From: Voacanga thouarsii
Lineage: Eukaryota; Streptophyta; Magnoliopsida; Gentianales; Apocynaceae
Length of the DNA: 64,000 bases
Direction: 5' to 3'
Assembly (NCBI GenBank): GCA_026120185.1
Contig: JANUWF010001179.1
Location: forward strand, 3,823,501-3,887,500
Below, one piece after another: positions 46,782 through 60,984 of this stretch (within the stretch, counting starts at the first letter, position 1; each line of letters starts with the position of its first letter). The position numbers and the translations under genes are program-made. The notes below the pieces were generated by a model that did not search any database, had not been told where the DNA came from, and worked only from the letters and a program-made list of their open reading frames with translations.

Positions 46782-47606
46782 ATGATGGGGGATGATGCAC
46801 CCATAGCTCACGTTGCTCACTCAGGTGATGCAGGTGAGGAACATGCTTTCTCTGCCTTTTCTAGGCCAAATGCTTGGATAATTGATACAGGTGCATCTGA
46901 TTATATGATTGGAGATTCAAATAAATTACAATCTTTCTTTTCATCCTCTCATTCCACTGTGTCCACCGCAAACGGCAATGAATGCCCAGTAACGGGTGAA
47001 GGTTCTCTTGCTTTATCTAAAGATCTTAAATTAGACACAGTATTAGTAGTTCCTTCCTTGAAGTTTAATCTTCTCTCAGTGGGCCAAATCACATCTTCTC
47101 TTAATTGTACCATAACTTTCTGGCCATCCTTTTGTGTTTTTCAGGATATTCTGTCTCACAAGACTCTTGGTTATGGTGTTAAATACGGCAAGCTGTATTA
47201 CCTGGATTTGATGGAGGATGGGGATCGAAAAGTCAGTTAGGTACATCTTATGGATAGTAAGGCGAAATCTCAAGAAAATGTATGGTTATGGCACCGTCTT
47301 CTGGGGCATTTGTCTTTTAGTTACCTAAGGAAATTAAAACCTCAATCATTTTTTAATTTTGATGAATCACTATTTATTTGCGATGTGTGTGAACTTGCAA
47401 AGAGTCATCGTGTTCCTTATTTGCCTAGTTCTAATAAAAGTGTTAAACCTTTTACCGTAATACATTCAGATGTTTGGGGTCCTGCCAAACTTTCTTCTTT
47501 ATCCAATGCAAAATATTTTGTCACATTCATTGATGAATGTACTCGTATGACTTGGATAGCATTGCTTCGTAATAAGAGGGGTGTTTGTGATGCTTTTTAT
47601 GAATTT
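46782..47606 (+). pseudogene. copia protease and integrase N terminus
   Basis: An aspartic protease motif (WIIDTGASDYM near 46885) is followed by the pre-integrase zinc region (WLWHRLLGHLS, CDVCELAKSHR near 47285-47410) and the start of the integrase core, with aspartates in IHSDVWGP and FIDECTRMTW near 47465-47560. A TAG at 47238-47240 replaces the usual CAG after KVS. The frame is fused to RNase H sequence at about 47607 by the internal deletion. Confidence 0.8.
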
Positions 47607-47973
47607 CGTGGAATGGCACATGGAATCTGTGAATTGTTTTGGATTTCCCGTGTCTTGGATGATTTGAATAGAATTCATTACGCCAATGAGTTTTTATTGT
47701 GATAATAAAGCTGCTATCGAAATTGTACAAAATCCTGTTCAGCATGATCGTACTAAGCATGTAGAAGTTGACAAACACTTTATTAAGGAAAAAATTGATA
47801 AAAATGTTATTTGCTGTTCTCATATAAAGTCGGAAGATCAGCTAGCAGATGTACTTACTAAAGCAGTATCAAGCAAGGCATTTCATAGTGTGATTAACAA
47901 GTTGGGCATGACAAATTGTTATACACCAAGAGGGAGTGTAGAATTTAGCTTCAGTTTAGGAGGACAGCTGTAA
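47607..47973 (+). pseudogene. copia RNase H C-terminal remnant
   Basis: GMAHGICELFWISRVLDDL runs on from the integrase frame. Then, one base out of register, MSFYCDNKAAIEIVQNPVQH, RTKHVEVDKHFIKEK and DQLADVLTKAVSS follow. It ends inside the right LTR after a GAGGGAG polypurine tract. Confidence 0.8.
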
Positions 47974-48151
47974 ACGAGTTTGTTGTAACAGAATGATAAG
48001 GTAGAATAGCTGTGAAGATAGCTGTGAAGATAAGGTAAATTAGAAGTAGTTATTTATTTTGCATAAAATACTTCTTGTATAAATACCTTTGTACAGAGAA
48101 TGAAATATAATTGAACTCTTCAGCAAATATTCAGGGTTTCTCAAATCTTTC
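47937..48151 (+). repeat. Right LTR of the deleted copia element
   Basis: Matches the left LTR from TGTAGAATTTAGC up to TCAAATCT at about 48147. The last bases are replaced by TTCCTCA and a C run. Confidence 0.85.
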
Positions 48152-48155
48152 CTCA

Positions 48156-48171
48156 CCCCCCCCCCCCCCCC
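48156..48171. repeat. Poly-C tract at the copia right end
   Basis: Nearly pure C run of about 16 bases, followed by ACACCCCCTCC. Homopolymer of uncertain true length. Confidence 0.9.
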
Positions 48172-48719
48172 ACACCCCCTCCTCTCATAACGTGTGCTGT
48201 AGAGACTGAGTAAAAATTTATATTGGAATCTTATCCTGATTTTCTGTAGACTTTCCGTGATCACTAATTGATGAGCATTTTTTTCAATCTGACGAGAAAA
48301 TCACTGTCACAAAAGTGTTAAGAAATTAATTTCAAATATAATGATTTTCCCTTTGTTATTTTATAGGGCATCATGACCATTCCCCATTACGCAAAACACA
48401 TCAAATGGAAAAGAGAGTAATGCCTGAGGGAAAAAAATGGAATATAAAAAGAGAGAATCCACTAAGAAAGACATTGCAGCTTATCATAGTTATCCTACCA
48501 AAATAATATACTCCTACCAAAATGATAGAAGTTTAGATAGTTTTCCACACAGTACATAGTTCAACAACTACTAAATTAAAGGACCCGTCCCAATAAGATG
48601 CACCTTAGTACTAAGAGATGCAATACATAAGTTCTATAATAATGGAGTACTGCAGAGTTCCTTTTATTTACTGATTTACTATTTTTGCTGCTGCAGGAAT
48701 GCTCTAGAGAGAAGCAACT
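48172..48719. other. 3' flank of the beta-glucosidase gene
   Basis: AT-rich sequence without a frame. The 3' untranslated region of the minus-strand gene should lie in its right-hand part. Confidence 0.5.
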
Positions 48720-52776
<4,057 letters not shown>

Positions 52777-52869
52777 TATTGACTTCTGTGGGAAATACAG
52801 AGTATATGTTGGTTAAATGAATAAGAGTGAATAACAAATGCTTTGCAAATTTCTACCGAGCTATTAACA

Positions 52870-52877
52870 TATTTATA
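52870..52877 (-). promoter_or_regulatory. TATA box of the beta-glucosidase gene
   Basis: TATAAATA on the minus strand, about 95 bases upstream of the ATG at 52776, which puts the transcript start near 52845 and leaves a leader of roughly 70 bases. Confidence 0.6.
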
Positions 52878-53019
52878 GGCACATGCAAAGAAGCCGATAC
52901 GAATAATCAAGTTGCAGAGAAATTGATGACTACTGGGACAAAATTTATTATAGTTTGTATCTTCGTAAGTCAAACTGGATGTGAACCACATGCAGAACAT
53001 GGAAATTTAGGAGGGTCAG

Positions 53020-53569
53020 CAGGGGCGGACCTACATATAGAGTTGTGGGTCTATGGCCCCCAAGAATTTTAAAATAATTATATACATATGTATGTATAAT
53101 ATATATTTAAAATTTAAAATAAATTACTCCTTCCAAATATATAAAATTAATTTTATAATAATATAATAGTAAAAAAAAATTTATTAAATGTAAGATTTTA
53201 TTAAAAATGAAATGATATAATTAAGAATGTAATTTGATTATTTTCATCACGTGGTACGTACAAATTTTTTATTTTAAAAAGTTATTTACTATATTTAAAT
53301 TGTGTTAATGAATAGTCAAGATAATGAAATTTAAAATTTATATATGTTATTAAGTAACCGTTGTTATTACTTTTTCAATTTTTATAGTTACTACAAAATA
53401 ATTTTTTTCAATTATAAATATGGTAAAAATCAACTTTTGAAGTAAGATAAAAAATAATTTTTTTTTCAGATTTTTTAATAATATATATTAAAAAATTGTA
53501 AAAAAACTTTGATGAGCTAAGGCATCAATTAGCCCCCTCCCCCAATGAGTTAGTTCTGGTCCGCCACTG
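53020..53569. mobile_element. hAT-like MITE upstream of the beta-glucosidase
   Basis: The 550-bp AT-rich element starts CAGGGGCGGACC and ends GGTCCGCCACTG, giving 12-bp inverted ends with one mismatch in the CAG-KGGCGGA form typical of plant hAT elements. GAGGGT occurs at 53011-53016 and 53571-53576; the 8-bp duplication expected for hAT is imperfect. No coding capacity. Confidence 0.75.
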
Positions 53570-53741
53570 AGAGGGTGGAAATTGTAGCTAGAAAACAATA
53601 TTCGGTTTCCCTGCCACACTCAACCAACTTGGTGTGGTTGAGGCATGTCAAATTAAGTTCTGTAAGATATCGTCCAAATCAATTACGACAGAGCTCTACT
53701 CAAGTCGAATTCGAACACCTCAAGTGTTCATAACCACTTAT

Positions 53742-54260
53742 GTTCCACTACAAAAAAAAAAAAAAAAAATTAACGAAGGAAATTTGCGACAAAATAATTA
53801 TGATAAATAAAAATTTCAACTTAAAATTTATTTTTTTTTAAATTTATCAGTTAGTCATCGTCAATTTCTTACTAATTAGTGAGGGAATAACGATAATATT
53901 TTAATAATTATTTATTATTAATATTCGCTCTCGATAATTAGTGAAGAATTAGTTACAATATGTGTAATTAAATATTAATAATAAATAATTATTAAATTGT
54001 CACCACTAATTGACGAGAAATTAGTGATGGTATTTGCAATTAAACATTAATACTAAATAATTACAAAAATATTGTCGCTAATTAATTAGGGATTAGCGAC
54101 GGTAAATTATTCCTTACTAATTAGTCACAGATTAGTTTACGACATGTGTAATGATACATTGATACTAAACAATTATTAAAATGTCATCACTAATTATCGA
54201 TGATAAATTAACCCGTCGTAAATCTCTTTCAAAGTCGTCGCTAATATGTAAAAACAATAC
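53742..54260 (+). mobile_element. CACTA-like terminus, non-autonomous, one end only
   Basis: CACTACAAAAAAAA is followed by repeated short motifs such as TTAGCGACGG, TAATTAGTGA and GTCGTCGCTAAT, in both orientations, as in CACTA subterminal regions. No matching TAGTG end was found, so it is truncated or the far end has decayed. No coding sequence. Confidence 0.5.
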
Positions 54261-54299
54261 TATATAAATAATATAAAAAATAAAAAATCATAAAAATAT

Positions 54300-54490
54300 C
54301 AATAGTTTAGTGGCGGAGTACATGTTCCCCACAACAACGGCGTGGGTTTGAGTCCGGCATTTGACAAATCTCATAGTCCGATTTAAGGCGGCTAATTAAA
54401 TTTTTTGAAATTAAAATTTGTTGGTAGCTAATCTGTTGTAGGTGGATGAAAATGAAGGTTGATTAAAAGACTAATTGAGCCTTAAAATTT
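54300..54490 (+). mobile_element. tRNA-derived SINE candidate
   Basis: TAGTTTAGTGG (54303-54313) fits an RNA polymerase III A box, and GGGTTTGAGTCC (54342-54353) a B box, at about the usual spacing. Body sequence without coding capacity follows. The cloverleaf is not intact, so this is not a tRNA gene. No flanking duplication or tail was fixed, so the end is approximate. Confidence 0.45.
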
Positions 54491-57000
54491 TCGAAGGAGA
54501 ATTGTACATTTGGCATCATTTTTTAATACAATTTCAAGAACCATAAGAATCCTTTTTGTCCTATACTTGAGACGGAAAATGCATCTATGATTCTTCACAA
54601 TATAATTTCAAAATGACAAACAAATTTATGATCCAATGATTGTCTACCTCAAACTAGTGATCTAGTTGCAGTTTTTTCTTTTTCTTTTTCTTCTTCTACA
54701 ATTCCTTTTTTCCCCCTCCATGTGATTGATTTTGGTATGCGGCTGTTGTTGGAAATTTTGGTTTCTCTAGTCTGCATTATTTTAGTTTAGAGCATAATAA
54801 TTGAAAATTTTTTACAATAAACATCAAATCATTCCATTATAAATTTGTACAATACACATTATCTATAAAAAAAAATCAATTTTTAATACATATAATTAAT
54901 TTATGTCTCTATAAATATTTTTAATAATAACTAGCATGTTCACAGTTGGATTTGCTTTGATTTGGAAGTTTTTAATTTGTGTCATTGTCTATTTATTCAC
55001 CAATAATAAATATATATATATATATATTTATTTAATATTCAGTACAATAATTGAAGTACTGTAAAATTAATGACGCTTGTCTTCATGCAGAAACGTGTAA
55101 GATATTCAAGTACTGTAACGATCCACAACGGATTTGTTCACTTATAGCCATTGTCTGGATGCATCATCTCATTTGGTATAAAAAGTCAATGATGCATTTC
55201 TTGGTGCAAAATGTGCAAAACGTGTAAGATATTCCCCAGCCAAATCACGCGTCCGCTAACCAGAGTGCCCGACAGTGGTGGGTGAAAATTTTAGAATATT
55301 CTTTTATTATCGCCCAATAGTTTAAAAAAGGACCAATAGTGTTATTTGGGTTTGTGATTTATTTTAAACTCATGAGAGAAATCCTGTCGTTATTATTCGG
55401 AAGACTCCAGACCTTGTTGGGGAGCCGCTAAAAAGAGAAGAAAATGAGATTTGTAATCTAACCAGTAACCAAATTAGGATTTTGTTCCGAATTTCATGAC
55501 TGAGGTAAGTAATATTATTGTCTTCTCATTTTCTTAATTTTTTTTTTAATAAAAGATATTGTTTTTCTCAAAAAATTATATTTTATTGTATGAAAAATAT
55601 GCAATGAGCATGGGTTATGTTTACGCATCCGATTATTTATATGACCAGTAATAATTGTGGAATTGTGCAAATGTGTTAAGAGATATTTTTATAAAGTTGC
55701 TAATATATTGATCAATGAACATACCTAGGAGGGTTAAAGTTAGAATCAGTCAACCTTTCAAGCAGGGTTAAGGCAAGAAGGGGCCGACCTTACAAATGGA
55801 CTAAAATTAGATTTAGTGTTCGAGCCTGTTTAATATAGATTATGTGAATATTGTTCCTTTTTAGACAATAGAAGCATATAACTTCATGTTCTAAAGTTGT
55901 ATTTAGTATATTAGCCTGTGGAAGTGTTTTGGGGGTGAAAACACTTTCGAAAGTCTAAAGCCGAAAAAATCTAACCAAATAGCGCTCATGCCAGTATGCC
56001 TATCCATCACCGAAACAACGCTTCAGTGTTGAACTGGCTCTGAACTTGCAGCTGGTCTTTGCACTACATGTCCTCTGGTTGGTCAGGGCCAACCAAGTTT
56101 ATAGAAATTGAGCAGAATAAAGTATAATTAGAGAAAAATAAGTGCTTTTCATTAGTTTTCCTGAAGGAGTATTCACGGTTTTTATTATATAAACAATGTC
56201 TTATAAATGTTGGGGATAAACATCATTTAAGTGTTTTGGTTTTATGAAAAGTATTATAAATATAACATACTCGATCGCAGGAGTAGTATCATATTACTTA
56301 CGGGCTTTTCACTCATTGTTACGGATTGTCTTTGTAGTTTGTACTCTTCAAGATTAATTGCAATGCCTGTGACCTTTCTAACTTAGGTAAAGGTCACACT
56401 AGCTTACATAAATTTGTACGCATCATTTGTAAATGAAAACAGTAATGAATAGAATGAAAATGATAGAAAATAGCAATAGATAGAATGTAAATAGCACGAT
56501 TTTTTCAATAAAGATCACTTTTCATTCAGATGGAAGCTTGCATGAAGTATTTACTATAAGTATAATTGAGGAAAAACACTATAGATGACAACCGCCAATG
56601 TTTGATTTTATCTAATCTCATCTTTCTTCACACCTTAAAATATTTTAGGTAAAATTTTCCAAAGTGACAGCAATAGATACGTATTTTTTTTCCTAGTAAG
56701 CGTGAAACTTTTTTTTGTCCATGCTCTATACAATTAGTTATAAGGAACTAGTTTATGACATTTGACATACATGGCCTTAGAAGCTTTAGAAAATTTACAA
56801 AAATTTAATGAAAGCCTCTCTACAAATTTACATATAGAAACAAAGGTAGCCGACATCAATCACCAGCTAGGTGTCAACCGTCCTATGTGCCATGCGCTAG
56901 GCACAAATGTCTAGCTAGGCATTTGGCTCAACTGTCCTGACTTGACATCTGGCTATCTGTTTCGGCCTTTGGCTTGAGGAGCACTATACACGTTACCTTT
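54491..57000. other. Intergenic DNA, no gene seen
   Basis: Mostly AT-rich. ACGTGTAAGATATTC occurs twice (about 55092 and 55218). ATGACTGAG followed by GTAAGTAAT near 55497-55511 looks like a first exon with donor on the plus strand, but no following exon was found. A short TA run is at about 55010-55027. Confidence 0.45.
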
Positions 57001-57440
57001 TCAATGCTAAAAATAAACGATTTTATCACAAATTAATAAATAATGCATAATATTTTCTAAAAATGTTATGTTATAACTATATTTTTATAACGTTTAATTG
57101 CATCATAAAATAGTTTATAAATTGTCACAAAATATTTTAAATCGTCATGAAATATGAATTAAATATTCAACTATTTATGACAAAAATAAAAATACCACAC
57201 TAATACATAATTATTTGTCGTCATATATTATTAAAAAATAATATCACCAAATACTATAGACCAAAAAAAACGCCATACAAATAAGTGACGTAATTTTTGT
57301 TACTCATTAAAAAAAATATCAATAAACAACATAAATCATCACAAAATATGAATTAAATATTTATTTATTTATGATAAAAATAAAAATGCCACACAAATAG
57401 ATGGCGTTATTTTTATTAATACTCATTAAAAAATAGTGAC
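57001..57440. repeat. Diverged direct repeats
   Basis: A block around 57145-57210 (AAATATGAATTAAATATT, then ATGACAAAAATAAAAAT and CCACAC) recurs at about 57330-57410. AT-rich and non-coding. They could be subterminal repeats of an unrecognised element. Confidence 0.5.
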
Positions 57441-57700
57441 ACTGTCAATGGCGAAACGTAACATATTATTGTAAATATTATGGTTAACTATTACATTAGT
57501 ATAGTGTCGTTCAAGCATTCTCCAACAAAGACAGTGCTTTGACATTTTCATATTCCATTCTTTACATTTTCTTGAGTTGCTTTGAAAACTGTATCTAACA
57601 TGTAGTTCTGAAGTTTGAGGCGGAGGAAAAAGGAAAAGGAAATGCAGGAACAAGTTAGAAGCAACATAGATAAGGAAATCAAGGCAAGAAAAACATAAAC

Positions 57701-58141
57701 CATCTCTGAGTTGTGCTTGTTCCTCCATGGCTTGAAGGCAGAACTTTAACTCATTGTTCTGATTGGTAAGTTTAGTTAAATCTTTCTGAAGGGGAAAACA
57801 GAGATAGACACTGAGATAAGGGCTAACACCCCCCCCCCCCCCAAAAAAAAAAAGCACTAAAATTCTAAGTTTATGGATATATGTACCTACAAAATGGTAA
57901 GTTGGGCACACAAAATGTCTGTAAAGTCTGCACCCTATGTTCCAATTCAAAAGTAGCACAACTTGTACCCCTTAGAACGGGTAGCTGACTCACAATTAGC
58001 TAATATCCTGGAATGAAAGTACTAAGATATGAGAACATATAACTAGTAAATGTTGCTTTACAAATAGAGTTAAACCACTGAACAAAAAAATCTCATACCT
58101 CTTAGCACGTTTGGGATCTGACAGTGCAATTTTAACAAAGA
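57701..58141 (-). pseudogene. Group I bZIP transcription factor gene fragment
   Basis: Two exon pieces on the minus strand. The first ends at 58099 with LKIALSDPKRAKR before a GT donor, matching the start of the basic region of VIP1/RF2a-type bZIP factors. The second, 57701-57785, lies between AG and GT sites and encodes TNQNNELKFCLQAMEEQAQL, the end of the leucine zipper. The exon between them, with the DNA-binding NRQSAARSKERK part, is missing, and the rest of the gene is absent. No function is expected. Confidence 0.65.
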
Positions 58142-58448
58142 CAAAAAGAACACAATAGGCTTGTTTGGAGGAAGGCACATTTATCTTGCAATCTAAAAGT
58201 GTTAAAGCAGCTCTCAAATATATTGATTTCCCCATTATCCTTGGATGAAGAGAACCAAGAAGAGAAAGAAAATAAGAACATTCTAACTCTCTTATTCTGA
58301 TTCACAATTTTTCATTTTCTGGCCAGACAAATTCAAGAAAGTAGAAAAGTAACCCTCTGTGTGTGCGCATGTGTTAGCTGAAGAACACAGTAATAAATGA
58401 GAGATAAAGTTATAGTGTGATTGAACATGACCAGTTACTAAATCTATA

Positions 58449-58700
58449 GTGATACATCAAAGCCTTTCCAAGGTGGCGAAGAGCGTGATACAAAGCCTGG
58501 CATCTCAGTCTCTCGATACCAATAGGCAAGTCATTGTTGGCAAGTCGAGAATCAGATTTTGCAACATGAATTATCAATGCAAAGAACTTCAGATCATGTC
58601 ATGTCTTGCCAAAAAGATTGTTTGTCTAGCTGAGGAATTACCAAAGTTGCATTCAGTATATATGCCACAGTCACCATACAGCTATCTTGGACATAATTAA
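58449..58700 (+). CDS. Unrecognised coding-like ORF fragment
   Basis: An 83-codon plus-strand frame with good amino-acid complexity (for example RIRFCNMNYQCKELQIMSCL, LPKLHSVYMPQSPYSYLGHN at the end). It lies upstream of, and opposite to, the bZIP fragment. The preceding codons stay open without a clear start, so it is more likely an exon or pseudogene piece than a complete gene. I cannot name the family. Confidence 0.35.
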   Translation: MIHQSLSKVAKSVIQSLASQSLDTNRQVIVGKSRIRFCNMNYQCKELQIMSCLAKKIVCLAEELPKLHSVYMPQSPYSYLGHN

Positions 58701-59321
58701 CATAATATAATGAGTGGTATCCAAGGAAATCAATTAGAGTACAACATGCCCCCTAAATCATCAAACAATGCATGCAATAAGACAAATTTATGATTTATAG
58801 ATATGCAACAACCACATACGTGCACACACAAAAAATTAATTTCAATGTAAGAATCTCATCAAGTTAGGCTATTTTACCTGCTCCCCACCAAACAAAAACA
58901 AGGAAAAGGGAACAAGTGTAGAGATACACACACGGGAACAAGAAAAATGAAAGGGTTATGTTTAGTGAACCAAAAATGAGAACTATCAATAATGAACCAA
59001 AAAGAGTAGACAACTTGTGGTGGTGAAGGCAGAAGATAGATCACTTCTCTTTGCAACACAGGGGCTTAAAAACCCATTGCACTTTTTCAGTTGGACAAGA
59101 AATAGTTTTGTTAGGAGTTCATACCATTATCTACATGCATAACCCCCCCCCCCCCAAACCAAAAAAAAAAAAGGCCAGAGCTTTCTAAGGCATGGTACTT
59201 TAACTTTATCAAACCTTCACACAAAAAAAAAAAAAAAAAAAACTTGAATACAGAAATATAAGTTTAAAAGCATAAAGCACACAACCCAAATAGAAGAAGA
59301 AAAGAGTACTAAGAAACTTAC

Positions 59322-59693
59322 ACCAGCACACATTTGATTTAGTCCTCCATTACTTCTTACAATCATGTATCGATCAAATCCTTCGTCAGCCGGATAAACA
59401 AAATGAATTCCAAAGTGTCCACATTCAGAGAAAGAATAAGGGAATGCTTTACACAATCCAAATATAATGGAAACATGCAAGTAAATCTGGATGCATTAAA
59501 TTATATAGTACACAATTTGCCTTGAAAATATGGTAGATGCATATCAGAATAAATTCTATTCCCATTAGTATTAAAATATTAGGAAAATCAAACAAGAGGA
59601 ATATATGACAAAACCTTTATATTTAGTGGTAGACTTAACATATGGGTGTAGACCATAGCCAAAAGGAACTTCTCAGAGCATATCATCATGCAG
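59322..59693 (-). pseudogene. O-fucosyltransferase-like (GT106) gene fragment
   Basis: Two exons on the minus strand keep phase across an intron: 59615-59693 (EVPFGYGLHPYVKSTTKYK) and 59322-59380 (FDRYMIVRSNGGLNQMCAG). The GGLNQ motif preceded by a GYG..P segment is the N-terminal signature of plant O-fucosyltransferase family proteins, which act in the Golgi. A TGA in the first exon stands where CGA (Arg) would fit. All later exons with the catalytic region are missing from this window. Confidence 0.6.
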
Positions 59694-60984
59694 CTACAGA
59701 AAAAGATAAGAATAGCCTCCTTAGATGAAGATAATAGCATTATTATTAAAGTTAGTCTTTTAAGATTTTGCAAAGCTATCTCAATTTATAGAGGAAAACA
59801 ATGAGAGAGAAAGATGAGCACTACATGTAAATAGCAGTCTCAAAACCAATAAACAGGTTCCTATTGTAATACCAGCACTTCACAATATCTTTTATATGAG
59901 TAACAAATCTGAATGCTATTTGTTGCAAAAGATAGAAGAAAAATGGAACTATTTTTTAAGTTCCCCACAGGCCATAAGTAAACAAGAAAACAAAGAATAT
60001 GCATTCAGATGTTGTCTAAAAAATCTAAAAAGATAAAGAATAACACTAAACTAGAGTTCATATTCTTGCTAAAGGGGAATAAAGTGAGAACCAGTAAGAA
60101 CACCAGGACCTGAGACACTTAGATGTGGTAACAACCATTCTGCAGTACACATTCTCCAACTTCAGTCAAATGTACACTACAAGTGACGGCATCTCAATAA
60201 GCTAAGCTTAAAGGAATCATCAATTCAGATATATGGTCTTAATGAAGAAGATGACAAGCACGACAACCTAACAAAGATTTGTGATTATGCACCCTACATG
60301 GGCAACCTACTTCAACCATACTTGTTCAGAAATAGTTCCATATTTTCTATTTTTTTTCTTTTTTAATGAAAGAACAAGAAAAATAAACTCCTCCTGATAA
60401 TGGTTTATGCTTAAAAGTTATAAATAATTTATTTAAACACACACACACACTAGATGCTTAAGTGGTCTTGCTCATCTGATACAATTGTCTTTTTGCAAGT
60501 TTTATTGGGTACATTTACCATAAAAACAAAATTAGGCCACTTTTACAATCTTTTTCTTTCACCCAAAAACTATCTACCTGCAAAAGCTTCATAAAAAATT
60601 CATGACAAAGATCTACTTACCAGCTTGAGTTGTATTATAGTAGCTAGTGAAGGAAGAGGTAACAAATGGAAATACAAGGCAATAGGTTATTTGTTATAAG
60701 ATCTTAAATTAAAAAAGAAAATCCACTAAATGGAAAATATGGATTTATAAGAAAGCAAAATTTTCTCTCTCACCTTCACTTTTTTTACCCCTCACTTTTT
60801 TAGTCTCTTAGGAAGGATGAGCGAATTAAGTTCATATAAAAGACATGCAAGAAGAACTAAGCCTATGGAATTGGGAATGCTATAGTATGTTCTCCTAAAA
60901 TCATGGTTACAAGCTTATGAAATATTCCAAAAACTCGTATATGAATACCAAGTTGCTATTTTACATAAATTATCCTCATCATAG

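Larger units (their letters stand above)
45602..48151 (+). mobile_element. Internally deleted Ty1/copia element
   Basis: About 2.55 kb long: short LTRs (215 bp), primer-binding site, gag, protease and the start of integrase, then an in-frame jump at about 47607 to the last part of RNase H, polypurine tract and right LTR. Most of integrase and the reverse transcriptase are deleted, so it is a non-autonomous derivative. The two LTRs differ at about ten positions, so the insertion is fairly young. The right LTR ends in a C run instead of the expected TACA, and no target duplication is visible. Confidence 0.88.

Noticed and set aside
54301..54360. A tRNA gene
   Set aside because: Pol III boxes are present, but the arms do not fold into a full cloverleaf; SINE origin fits better.
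53742..57431. A CACTA element from 53742 to the TAGTG at about 57431
   Set aside because: The sequence after AAAAAATAGTG does not repeat the bases before CACTAC, and the ends lack matching subterminal motifs.
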